A stretch of DNA of 35,275 nucleotides, from the NCBI GenBank assembly GCA_944324195.1, contig CALUVJ010000012.1, positions 1 through 35,275 of the forward strand, read 5' to 3'. The notes under the pieces are model-generated. The model was not told where the DNA came from. It saw only the letters and a list, made by a program, of their open reading frames with translations, and did not search any database. The DNA is from Candidatus Gastranaerophilales bacterium (GTDB lineage Bacteria > Cyanobacteriota > Vampirovibrionia > Gastranaerophilales > Gastranaerophilaceae). Each line of letters opens with the position of its first letter. Position 1 is the first letter of the stretch. Shown piece after piece: positions 1-7,817 of this stretch. Both the position numbers and the translations under genes were made by a program.

Positions 1-28
1 CAATACCTAAATATACATCTAAACTCAT
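1..28 (-). CDS. Start of an unidentified gene, cut by the window edge
   Basis: A reading frame opens on the minus strand with ATG at 28-26 and runs off the left edge after nine codons (MSLDVYLGI). A purine-rich stretch (AAGGTAAAAAG) sits just before the ATG and could be its ribosome binding site. It reads in the same direction as the helicase gene and lies downstream of it, with about 170 non-coding bases between. Nine residues are too few to name a family, so the call rests only on start codon, binding site and open frame. Confidence 0.45.
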
Positions 29-201
29 CTTTTTACCTTCTTCCCTCTGAATTTAATGTAACTATTATAACACAAAAATTTTAATCGAGAGCTTATTATG
101 AAAGCACCCATCCTAATATAATATTATCGGAAGGAACGCGCAAAGCTTGTAGCTCTCCCTCCATTTTGGAGTAGGCGACAATTCCTTTATATTTACCCCT
201 C

Positions 202-2775
202 CTAGAATTTCTTCAATCTTGCGTAAGCGGCATCCATGGCTTTTTTGCCGAGTTTGCCGAAATCTATCGTATACATTGTGCTGTCGCCTATCTGGATAAC
301 ATCAGTAATATGTCCGATACCGAGTTTGTCGTGGAAAACTCTTTCGCCTACATTGAAGAAATACTGCGTTGCGCTGCTTTTTAGCTCTTCCTCTGCCTGC
401 TGCTGTTTTTCAAGCTCTGCATCCTTGCGCTTTTTCTCCTCAAGCTTGCGCTTCATTATATTATCTTCAAAGAAAGCCTTAATTTTTTCTTCCTCTTTTT
501 CTTTGTTTAAAGGACTTTTTTTGATAATAACCCTGCTCGGAGTGCGCTGAACGACGTTTGTAGTCTTTTTAGCCGCAGGGGCAACAAAATCTTTGCCAAA
601 CCCTGTACTTCCGGTTTTTGACGCAGCATTTCCCCCGCTATATTTACCCCCGTTATATTTACCCCCGGGAGCTACGAAATTAGCGCCGAACCCTGAAACA
701 GGTTTCACATAACCGTCGGGTGTGAAGGATGAAGAAGTTTTTCTGCCGGAAGCATACTCCCCTTTAACTTTCTTAACCGCGCTTGTGAAGGTGCTTTCTC
801 TATCATATTCGGAGAAGGCGGATTCCTCTTCTTCTATGAGTTTTGAAGGGATTTCTTCAAGAAATCTGCTCGGCGAATAATATTTGTATTCGCCCCACAT
901 CTGGCGCCGTTTTGCGGTTGTAAGATAAAGTTTATTCTCAGCCCTTGTAACCCCGACATACATAAGCCTGCGCTCTTCTTCCAATTCGGACAGGCTGTTA
1001 GAGCACCTTGCTGACGGGAAAATTCCTTCGTCACACCCTGCCAGGAATACAATCGGAAATTCCAGCCCCTTTGAGGCGTGAAGCGTCATCAAGGTAACAT
1101 TGTTTGCAATCTCGTCCATTCCGTCAATATCTGATACGAGAGAGACCTGCGCAAGAAATTCGCCCAGAGTATTATCAAGCTCCTCCGGTTCAAATTCGTT
1201 TGCTACGTTAACTAATTCCTGCAGGTTTTCGATTCTTGTCTGGTCCTCATCCGTGCCTGATGCTTGAAGCTCTTTCAAATACCCGCTCTTTTCCAGTATC
1301 AAGCCCAGAAATTCCGGAAGCGAATACCTTGATTCAGCTTCTTTAAGCTTCATAATAAGCGTTGCGAAGTCTTTTAACTTAGTCGCTGTACCTGATTTGA
1401 TTGTAGAAATATCATCCACATTAAGAATTGCGGAAAACAGGCTAATGTCGTGCTCGTCTGCGTATTCCTGCAAATGTTTGAGAGTAGTTTCTCCGATTGC
1501 TCTTTTCGGAACGTTAATTATTCTTCTCAAAGATTGTGAATCATCCTGATTGTAGATTAATTTCAGGTATGCAATTGCGTCTTTAATTTCCTTACGGTCA
1601 TAGAACTTTAAGCCGCCATAAATCCTGTATGGAATACCTGCCGCAATCAAAGCTTCTTCCAGCGCTCTTGACTGGGCGTTTGTACGGTAAAGAACTGCAA
1701 ATTGGTTATAGTTATCGGAAGTATCTCGGATTGATTTTACTATGTAATTAGCCTCATCCGTTTCATCCTGCGCTTCGTATAGAGAAATCTTTTCTCCGTC
1801 GCCTTTTTGGGAGTACAAAACTTTATCAACACGCTCTTCGTTATTTTCGATAATAGCATTTGCAGCATTAAGAATATTAGCTGTAGAGCGGTAATTTTGC
1901 TCCAGCTTAACGAGTTTAGCGTTCGGAAAATCGTTCTGGAAATTCATAATAATTCTGAAATCCGCACCTCGCCAGCTGTAAATTGATTGGTCCACATCAC
2001 CGACTACGCAAAGAGAGCGGTTTTGCGGAATGTCTGCCTGCAAGTTTGTATAAAGTGCTTTTACAAGCTGATATTGAGCCTGGTTTGTGTCTTGATACTC
2101 GTCCACAAGAATATGCTGGAATTTGTCATAATATTTCTTTCGAACTTCCGCGTTCTGTTCAAGAAGTTTAACACAAAGCATCAGCATATCGTCAAAATCT
2201 ATGGCATTATTTGTATTCAGGGCGTTTTCATAGTACTCAAAAATCTTTGCAATATTTTGAGACTTAAAATCTCTTGCAAAAGTCGCAAAAGTATAAGCAT
2301 CCTGCATTTTGTTCTTTGCGTTAGAAATTATTGCCTTAACAAGCTTGGGCTGATAAATTTTATCGTCCATATTAAGCTTTTTGACCGCCTGTTTAATTAT
2401 CGCGAGCGAATCGGTTTCATCATAAATAGTGAAATTCTTATCAAGCTTTTTACCGGATTGGAATGAATAATTTTCGATATCCTGTCTCAAAATACGGCCG
2501 CAAATACTGTGGAAAGTGCCTACCCACATATATCTTACGATTTTTTCTCCGAGGATTGCGGACAATCTCTCCTTCATCTCTTTAGCCGCCTTGTTTGTAA
2601 AAGTCACGGCAAGGATTTTTCCGGCAATAGCGCCGTGTTGAATCATATATGCTATTCTTGAAGTCAGCACTCTTGTCTTTCCGCTCCCTGCTCCGGCCAG
2701 TATAAGCAGTGCACCTTCTGTGGTTTTGGCAGCTTCAAGCTGCTCTCTGTTAAGGTTTTCTAAAATATTTTCCAT
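202..2775 (-). CDS. pcrA: ATP-dependent DNA helicase PcrA/UvrD (SF1A)
   Basis: A 3'-5' DNA helicase of the UvrD/PcrA family, used in nucleotide excision repair, in clearing recombination and replication intermediates, and at stalled RNA polymerase. The 857-residue protein shows the family motifs in order: Walker A GAGSGKT at 28-34, motif II DEYQDTN near 225, GDVDQSIYSWRGAD near 260, TLHASKGLEF near 565 and YVGVTRAENKLYL near 605. The last 50 residues (FNVGERVFHDKLGIGHI onward) match the Tudor-like C-terminal domain that binds RNA polymerase in PcrA. Between helicase core and this domain lies a low-complexity linker with two GFGxxFVAP repeats. A GGGG-containing purine stretch lies just before the ATG, and a TATAAT lies about 20-30 bases upstream. 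It is divergent from the DprA-like gene. Confidence 0.96.
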   Translation of the reverse strand: MENILENLNREQLEAAKTTEGALLILAGAGSGKTRVLTSRIAYMIQHGAIAGKILAVTFTNKAAKEMKERLSAILGEKIVRYMWVGTFHSICGRILRQDIENYSFQSGKKLDKNFTIYDETDSLAIIKQAVKKLNMDDKIYQPKLVKAIISNAKNKMQDAYTFATFARDFKSQNIAKIFEYYENALNTNNAIDFDDMLMLCVKLLEQNAEVRKKYYDKFQHILVDEYQDTNQAQYQLVKALYTNLQADIPQNRSLCVVGDVDQSIYSWRGADFRIIMNFQNDFPNAKLVKLEQNYRSTANILNAANAIIENNEERVDKVLYSQKGDGEKISLYEAQDETDEANYIVKSIRDTSDNYNQFAVLYRTNAQSRALEEALIAAGIPYRIYGGLKFYDRKEIKDAIAYLKLIYNQDDSQSLRRIINVPKRAIGETTLKHLQEYADEHDISLFSAILNVDDISTIKSGTATKLKDFATLIMKLKEAESRYSLPEFLGLILEKSGYLKELQASGTDEDQTRIENLQELVNVANEFEPEELDNTLGEFLAQVSLVSDIDGMDEIANNVTLMTLHASKGLEFPIVFLAGCDEGIFPSARCSNSLSELEEERRLMYVGVTRAENKLYLTTAKRRQMWGEYKYYSPSRFLEEIPSKLIEEEESAFSEYDRESTFTSAVKKVKGEYASGRKTSSSFTPDGYVKPVSGFGANFVAPGGKYNGGKYSGGNAASKTGSTGFGKDFVAPAAKKTTNVVQRTPSRVIIKKSPLNKEKEEEKIKAFFEDNIMKRKLEEKKRKDAELEKQQQAEEELKSSATQYFFNVGERVFHDKLGIGHITDVIQIGDSTMYTIDFGKLGKKAMDAAYARLKKF

Positions 2776-2866
2776 TCCCCTATTCCCAAACTGTCAATTT
2801 TGTGATATTATATATCAGCATACACAAAAGATATGCGAATGACAATATATTTTAAAGGTGGTACTG

Positions 2867-3439
2867 ATGAACGATATTTTAAATTCTCTTGACGATGAAA
2901 AGCAGCCTTCCATTATGGTTCCGGTTGATGATATGGATACGGCTGAACATTCACCGGATACGGTAGACGAACTTGCAATGGAATTGGCTACAATAAAACA
3001 ACCTGCAAAGAGAATTGCTATTATCGGTTCAAGAAACCTTGCTATTACTCATCAACAGATGATTGAAACTTTAACAACCGCACTTGTAAGGCAGGGAAAT
3101 ACCATTATTACTTCAGGAGGTTCCTGCGGTACTAATGCGGCGGCAATCCGCGGTGCAATGAAATCTAATCCTGATAAATTAAAAGTTATTTTACCTCAAA
3201 CAATAGGACAGCAGCCGTCTGATGTACAGGATCAGCTTATCGGCGTTCCTAATATCGTTGAACATGCAGACAGGGCAATGATGACTTTAGCTGACGCTTC
3301 AAGAGTTTGCAACAGAGAAATTATTGATGATTGCAACCAGCTTATTTGCTTCCTGTCTCATACAAGTAAAACTCTTCATACCGCTGTTGAATACGCGGAA
3401 GAGAATCACAAAGTTGTTACAGTATTTTATTTAGACTAA
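2867..3439 (+). CDS. Stand-alone DprA/SLOG-type Rossmann protein of cyanobacterial type
   Basis: Residues from about 50 onward form a Rossmann-like fold related to DprA/Smf and the wider SLOG superfamily: a first strand ending in IIGSRN, a glycine loop TSGGSCGTNAAA, then CNREIIDDCNQLICF and a terminal VVTVFYLD. As I remember it, cyanobacteria carry a short stand-alone protein of this layout, annotated as DNA recombination-mediator protein A. At 190 residues it lacks the SAM-like and winged-helix domains of full DprA. The frame is open to GTG at 2858, but AAAGGTGG at 2854-2861 lies five bases before ATG 2867, so I chose that start. Whether it binds single-stranded DNA or a nucleotide ligand is not shown by the sequence. 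Confidence 0.8.
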   Translation: MNDILNSLDDEKQPSIMVPVDDMDTAEHSPDTVDELAMELATIKQPAKRIAIIGSRNLAITHQQMIETLTTALVRQGNTIITSGGSCGTNAAAIRGAMKSNPDKLKVILPQTIGQQPSDVQDQLIGVPNIVEHADRAMMTLADASRVCNREIIDDCNQLICFLSHTSKTLHTAVEYAEENHKVVTVFYLD

Positions 3440-3490
3440 AAAGTAATTTATTATTTTTTTAGTCTTATTATATTTAGAGGTTTTAAAACG

Positions 3491-4660
3491 ATGGATTTAT
3501 TAAAAAAACTCACCGGTAAAAGTTCTGATGAGTACGAGAGTGCAGCAAAACATCTTGTCGATAATGCAGACACTGAGCTTTTTGAAAAATTAGTTAAGCA
3601 GGATGACTTTCTGTATGATTTTGTAAAAAGCAATGTCGCAAGCCGTATACGAAATGCTTGCAGTAAAGATAACTATTTAAATCTGATGAGTTTTCTTGAT
3701 TATTATTCGCCCTCCTATGATACTGTGATAGCAGAAACGCTTTATAACTTTGGCGGGCTTGAACTTTTGCCTGCAATGAAAGAAATTTTTATAAACGATG
3801 ACGTTGGAAAAAAGGCGTACGCTGCTAAATATTTTTCATTAGTACCAAAAGAAAATATTGAAGAACTTCTTCCTGTAATCAGAAAGACGGCTGAATCAGA
3901 TTTTGAACCTTTAAGCATTAATTCTATTGAAATTCTCTCTAAAATGAAAGATGAGGAATTTAGAAATAATGCTTTAATAATGCTTGATTCTGACGACGAA
4001 TTCGAACAGTATAACGGTGTGAAATATTTGGTTTCATATAAAGCTCCAGATGCATTGCCAAAAATTATAGAAGTAATGAAAAAATCTTCTCTTTCAGAGA
4101 ACATTGCTTCCGAAATCCCATATCTTGTACCGGTTGAAGAGTTGGTAAAATCTGATGACGGGATTTTGGTGCTTTGTAATATAGTAAGTGCCATACCTGA
4201 AATTATTCCTCCATCAGTTGTTTTGGACTATAATCTGTTTGAAGTTTTTGAGGAGTTATACTTAAAAGGTCTTACAAGTACTTCAGCCGTACTGCTGAAA
4301 CTTGCACAGGATAAATTCGCAGAACTTGCCGGAAATGATGAGTACTTATATGATTGTGATAAAAATACAAAAGAGGAAATTTATGCCATAAATCAGCTTT
4401 TAGCAGGAATTGACAGTTATAAATTAAAAAATCTGCTTTATGATGAATTGTATGATTCCAGTGACTTTGTATTCTATGCTGTTGATTATGTTAATGAGCC
4501 GGAAGAGCTTGAAACGTTATTGGACAGCACGAATCCTACACTCGTGCTTAAGGTTCTGTCAAGGTTAAAAGAAAGACAGCAGCTTACTCAGGCGCATAAA
4601 GATTTGGCGCTGAATAATATCGAAAAAGAAGATTTAAAACGCTTTATAGAAGCCTTATAA
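3491..4660 (+). CDS. HEAT-like alpha-helical repeat protein, function unknown
   Basis: A 389-residue, acidic, helix-rich protein without signal peptide or membrane segments, so probably cytosolic. Runs such as LLPVIRKTAESDFEPL, NALIMLDSDDEFEQYNGVKYLV and ALPKIIEVMKKSSLSE have the two-helix spacing of HEAT-type repeats, which normally form protein-binding scaffolds. No catalytic motif is visible. AGAGG at 3476-3480 lies ten bases before the ATG. It is 51 bases downstream of the DprA-like gene and could be cotranscribed with it. Its stop abuts the stop of the convergent gene at 4655 inside the palindrome TTATAA. I do not recognise the family. Confidence 0.75.
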   Translation: MDLLKKLTGKSSDEYESAAKHLVDNADTELFEKLVKQDDFLYDFVKSNVASRIRNACSKDNYLNLMSFLDYYSPSYDTVIAETLYNFGGLELLPAMKEIFINDDVGKKAYAAKYFSLVPKENIEELLPVIRKTAESDFEPLSINSIEILSKMKDEEFRNNALIMLDSDDEFEQYNGVKYLVSYKAPDALPKIIEVMKKSSLSENIASEIPYLVPVEELVKSDDGILVLCNIVSAIPEIIPPSVVLDYNLFEVFEELYLKGLTSTSAVLLKLAQDKFAELAGNDEYLYDCDKNTKEEIYAINQLLAGIDSYKLKNLLYDELYDSSDFVFYAVDYVNEPEELETLLDSTNPTLVLKVLSRLKERQQLTQAHKDLALNNIEKEDLKRFIEAL

Positions 4661-4939
4661 ATTATAGCTGTTGTTTCCGAGTTCTAAATCTTTATTGAAT
4701 TCTCGGACCAGATTAGACGATACTATCCAGTTTATTTTGCCTTCCGGATATTTGATAAAATGCTTTGTTCCGCACATGGTTGTAACATAGCAGGCGTCTA
4801 AAATATTCATATAAGAAATATCAATGCTCATAACTTCGCAATGATATTTGTCGATATAAGACGATATAAAAGCTGCAGTTTCTTGAGCATTTGCGGTATT
4901 TGGGGTTAAGACGTCGCTTTTGGGTAATAGTTGAATCAT
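4655..4939 (-). CDS. Small uncharacterised protein (94 aa)
   Basis: A 94-residue soluble protein with an alternating strand and helix pattern. The stretch EVMSIDISYMNILDACYVTTM followed by a hydrophilic tail is faintly like STAS or anti-sigma antagonist folds, but this is a guess. AAGGA lies about ten bases before the ATG. It converges on the HEAT-like gene with a six-base overlap at the shared TTATAA. It is plausible as a real gene because it fills the gap between two plus-strand genes and has its own binding site. I cannot assign a function. Confidence 0.6.
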   Translation of the reverse strand: MIQLLPKSDVLTPNTANAQETAAFISSYIDKYHCEVMSIDISYMNILDACYVTTMCGTKHFIKYPEGKINWIVSSNLVREFNKDLELGNNSYNL

Positions 4940-5073
4940 GTATATTTTTTCCTTAACAATATATCTAACGGCATAATTAGGATGAAAATTAAATTAAAAT
5001 TTTATTAAATACTGCAAACGGAGGAATTTTTGTTATATAATTTGGATAAGGTTTATTTATAGGAGAGTTTGGT

Positions 5074-5610
5074 ATGAACAAAGAAAATGCGCTGGAAGCT
5101 GCTAAAAAGATTAAAATGCTTGTATTTGACGTTGACGGGGTTATGACGGACGGAAGCATAACCTATGATGAAAATGGTGTTGAGTATAAAACCTTCAATG
5201 CAAAAGACGGGCATGGTGTCATAAGAATGCGTAATTCAGGGTTTATTACGGCTATAATTACCGCAAGAAACAACGGAACCGTGCAGCATAGAGCGAAGAA
5301 TCTTAACTTTACCGAACTTTACCAAGGGAGAAAATATAAGCTCCCGGCACTTGAAGAGCTTATGGAAAAGTACAATTTGAAGTATGAAAATGTATCATAT
5401 ATGGGAGATGATCTGCCTGATATTTGTATTTTAGAAAAAGTCGGGCTCGCCTGTTGTCCTGCTGATGCTGTCAAAGAAGTTCAGGAAATTTGTAATTTTA
5501 AATCCTCTTTTTGCGGCGGAAAAGGTGCAGTAAGAGAACTTTGTGATTTTATTCTTGATGCTCAGGGAATTGAAAAAGAATACATTGTAGCAGAGGGTTC
5601 CGGGAAATAA
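5074..5610 (+). CDS. kdsC: KdsC-like HAD phosphatase (Kdo-8-phosphate phosphatase)
   Basis: HAD-superfamily phosphatase of the KdsC type, which removes phosphate from 3-deoxy-D-manno-octulosonate 8-phosphate on the way to the Kdo of lipopolysaccharide. The 178-residue length fits. Visible motifs: nucleophile loop DVDGVMTDG (Asp19 and Asp21), KDGHGV, the second-motif strand IITARNNG, MGDDLPDI with the metal-binding Asp pair, PADA, and the C-terminal GGKGAVRE that marks the family. The usual Gly-Arg after the motif-II Thr reads Ala-Arg here, a mild deviation. AGGAGA lies seven bases before the ATG. A related phosphatase for another nonulosonic acid is possible. No other Kdo gene is in the window. 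Confidence 0.85.
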   Translation: MNKENALEAAKKIKMLVFDVDGVMTDGSITYDENGVEYKTFNAKDGHGVIRMRNSGFITAIITARNNGTVQHRAKNLNFTELYQGRKYKLPALEELMEKYNLKYENVSYMGDDLPDICILEKVGLACCPADAVKEVQEICNFKSSFCGGKGAVRELCDFILDAQGIEKEYIVAEGSGK

Positions 5611-5704
5611 TTGATTTAAATATTGTAGTACAGCCTTTGAGACAGATTAGTAATATACATACGTAGTATTTGTAAATTTTTCTAACAATAGTATATACTC
5701 CGCC

Positions 5705-5752
5705 TTGTCGAATCATGTACAAAAACATATAATAGTGTAACAGGTACACTAT
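5705..5752 (+). promoter_or_regulatory. Sigma-70-type promoter with palindrome at the start site
   Basis: TTGTCG at 5705-5710, a 17-base spacer and TATAAT at 5728-5733 form a good housekeeping promoter. Overlapping the end of the -10 box is a perfect inverted repeat ATAGTGTA / TACACTAT (5732-5739 and 5745-5752, five-base centre). It covers the expected transcription start, so it could be a repressor operator or a 5' RNA hairpin. It drives the 645-residue gene that starts at 5776. Confidence 0.65.
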
Positions 5753-5775
5753 AGTCGGAATATAGGGGCGGAATA

Positions 5776-7713
5776 TTGAAAATATCTTCTATCAACTCTT
5801 ATTCGGATTTATCCGGAAAACCTTATAAGAATCAAAATCAGAATAACAATTTACCTTCCGGTATGGGTTCGATTGACAAAAAGCAGAGCAGTCCTTCTTT
5901 TAAATCCATGGGCATGTCAATGCTCGGGCTTTCAAGTTCTATTATGCAGTGGATAGAAAGTAAAGGGTATCTTGTTTCTTTTTTGATTCAGGACGGGTTA
6001 GGTATGACTGCGCCGAGAGTTTGGACAGGGTTCCATCGTGATAAAGAATTGACCGGACAGTACAATATTCAGGAAGGTTTTGAAGTTCTCGGGCGTGAAG
6101 GTATAACAGGCCCGTATATTATAGCGGTTGCACCTGCAGTACTGGCTGTTACCGGAAAATTTTGTAAGTCAACAAACACAAATACACGGCTTATAAAACG
6201 TTTGGGAGAAAATTTTAAGACAATGATATCAAAACAGAATTTTGATAAATCTGTTTTGAACGATTCTAAAAAATTAAAAGACGAATTCTATAAATATAAT
6301 TTAACAAAAATGTACAAAGATACAGTTCCAAATGATTCAAAATCTGAAGAAACAATAAATTATATATTAAAAGAATTTAAGAAGTACGATTCCAATGACA
6401 AAAAAGCCGGCAAAGAAGCTATGGGAAATATTGTTGAAATAATCAACAATAAAATGGTGGAAAATTCGGAAGAATTATTGAATGTTAATAAATTATATGT
6501 TGGTGAAGGAAATACCAAGGCAGCTTTCGGAACTGCAGAAACTCTCAGAGCATTAAAGGATTTCGGGCATGATGCAATAACTAAAAATCCTAAATATTCT
6601 GAAATAGATAATTCTTCTATAGAAAATATTAAAAATAATTTTGCCGCAAAACGCCTTTTGACCAATATTGCCAACGTTGTTATAACATTAGGCGGTTTGT
6701 CAGTACTTCCAAAATTGTATGCTCCGTCCAAGGTCTCTCCGGGAGCTAATACAATGAAACATCTCCAAGAAAATAATTTAAAAAAACAAAACGGAGAAAG
6801 TATAAAGGATGAGTCAGCCGAAAATCCTTCTTTCAAAGGAAAAGGCATAAATTCTGACGGATTTTTTGCAAAGCTGGGCTGTTATGTTACAAAAAATGTT
6901 CCGGAAAAATGGCAGGCACTTTTAGAGTATACAGGTTATAATTTTTCCAAAACGACATTTGCTCTTCTTGCAACATTAGGTCTTTTATGGCCGCGCGGAA
7001 AGCACGCCTGGGAAAGAGCTTCTGTAGACCAAAACGGAAAAAAAGACATGACTGAAATTTATGAAATCCTTTTAAGGGATACAGTTTCTTCTTTATCAGT
7101 AGTATTTGCGGTACCGATGTTAACAAAAATGCTGGTAAAAAGCTATGAGGATAAAGTAGGTTTTGTTCTCACAAACAGAGCTTCTGACGGTAAGAGCGCT
7201 TTCAAAAAATTCACTGATGTAATAAATCCGTACAGTGATTTGGAAGTTTTATCAGTAGCAGATTTGGATTCTATATACGGAAATGTGGATTCAAAATCAA
7301 AATTACTAAACTTTTCAAATTTTGTCGATAAAAAGGGCGGAGATTTGGAAAAAATTCTTTCGAAATCTGAAAATGCCAAAGAAATGTTTAATGAACAAAC
7401 ATTTACATTGGATTCAATAAAACATCTTTCAAAAGAAGAAAAGAACAAGAAAATCATTGACTTGTTTAATAAATTTGAAGTTACCGATATAAATGCTTCT
7501 AATGAAGTAATTTCAAAATTAATGAAAGGCTCTGGAGAAATTAAGCACAATAAGATTGCAAAAATGGCAAGAGGATTAAATTCGCTTCCTGGATTCATTT
7601 CAACCGTATTTATATCTCCGATAATACTCGGAATTTTAATTCCGATGCTTACGTACAGCAATACAAGAAAAGCAAATGCTAAGAAGATGGGTATGATTCA
7701 GAGTGAAAAATAG
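5776..7713 (+). CDS. Lineage-specific multi-pass membrane protein, unknown function
   Basis: A 645-residue protein that resembles Gastranaerophilales-type proteins I have seen but no characterised family. It begins KISSINSYS, followed by a polar Asn/Gln-rich stretch and a PSFK motif at residue 40. A second PSFKG motif is near 351. Hydrophobic segments near 110-125, 295-315, 390-405, 435-455 and 605-628 suggest several membrane passes separated by long Lys-rich soluble parts. The start is TTG at 5776, preceded at five bases by AGGGGCGG, and no better start is visible. It stands as a single gene behind its own promoter. No enzyme motif is seen. Confidence 0.8.
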   Translation: MKISSINSYSDLSGKPYKNQNQNNNLPSGMGSIDKKQSSPSFKSMGMSMLGLSSSIMQWIESKGYLVSFLIQDGLGMTAPRVWTGFHRDKELTGQYNIQEGFEVLGREGITGPYIIAVAPAVLAVTGKFCKSTNTNTRLIKRLGENFKTMISKQNFDKSVLNDSKKLKDEFYKYNLTKMYKDTVPNDSKSEETINYILKEFKKYDSNDKKAGKEAMGNIVEIINNKMVENSEELLNVNKLYVGEGNTKAAFGTAETLRALKDFGHDAITKNPKYSEIDNSSIENIKNNFAAKRLLTNIANVVITLGGLSVLPKLYAPSKVSPGANTMKHLQENNLKKQNGESIKDESAENPSFKGKGINSDGFFAKLGCYVTKNVPEKWQALLEYTGYNFSKTTFALLATLGLLWPRGKHAWERASVDQNGKKDMTEIYEILLRDTVSSLSVVFAVPMLTKMLVKSYEDKVGFVLTNRASDGKSAFKKFTDVINPYSDLEVLSVADLDSIYGNVDSKSKLLNFSNFVDKKGGDLEKILSKSENAKEMFNEQTFTLDSIKHLSKEEKNKKIIDLFNKFEVTDINASNEVISKLMKGSGEIKHNKIAKMARGLNSLPGFISTVFISPIILGILIPMLTYSNTRKANAKKMGMIQSEK

Positions 7714-7731
7714 TTTGCCTGCATTTCTCAA

Positions 7732-7760
7732 TAGACATAAATTTCTTTTTGTTGTAGTAT
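7732..7760 (+). promoter_or_regulatory. Predicted promoter of the cysS operon
   Basis: TAGACA at 7732-7737, a 17-base spacer and TAGTAT at 7755-7760, a five-of-six and four-of-six match to the sigma-70 consensus. It lies about 58 bases before the cysS ATG. The GGGGAG near 7800 is the nearest Shine-Dalgarno-like run. Confidence 0.45.
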
Positions 7761-7817
7761 GAGTGGGAAAAGGTAAGTTTACAGAAGAGAATTCTACGGG
7801 GAGATTTTTAAGCAATT

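Noticed and set aside
29-201. Possible small RNA between the left-edge gene and pcrA
   Set aside because: Some short G/C-rich pairing is visible near 130-180, but there is no clear stem, promoter or terminator to support it.
3742-4194. Minus-strand frame of 150 codons inside the HEAT-like gene
   Set aside because: Ser/Phe/Ile-rich composition typical of antisense to an acidic helical protein; no binding site.
7143-7661. Long minus-strand frame inside the 645-residue membrane protein gene
   Set aside because: A shadow frame; the plus-strand product has promoter, binding site and regular hydrophobic segments.
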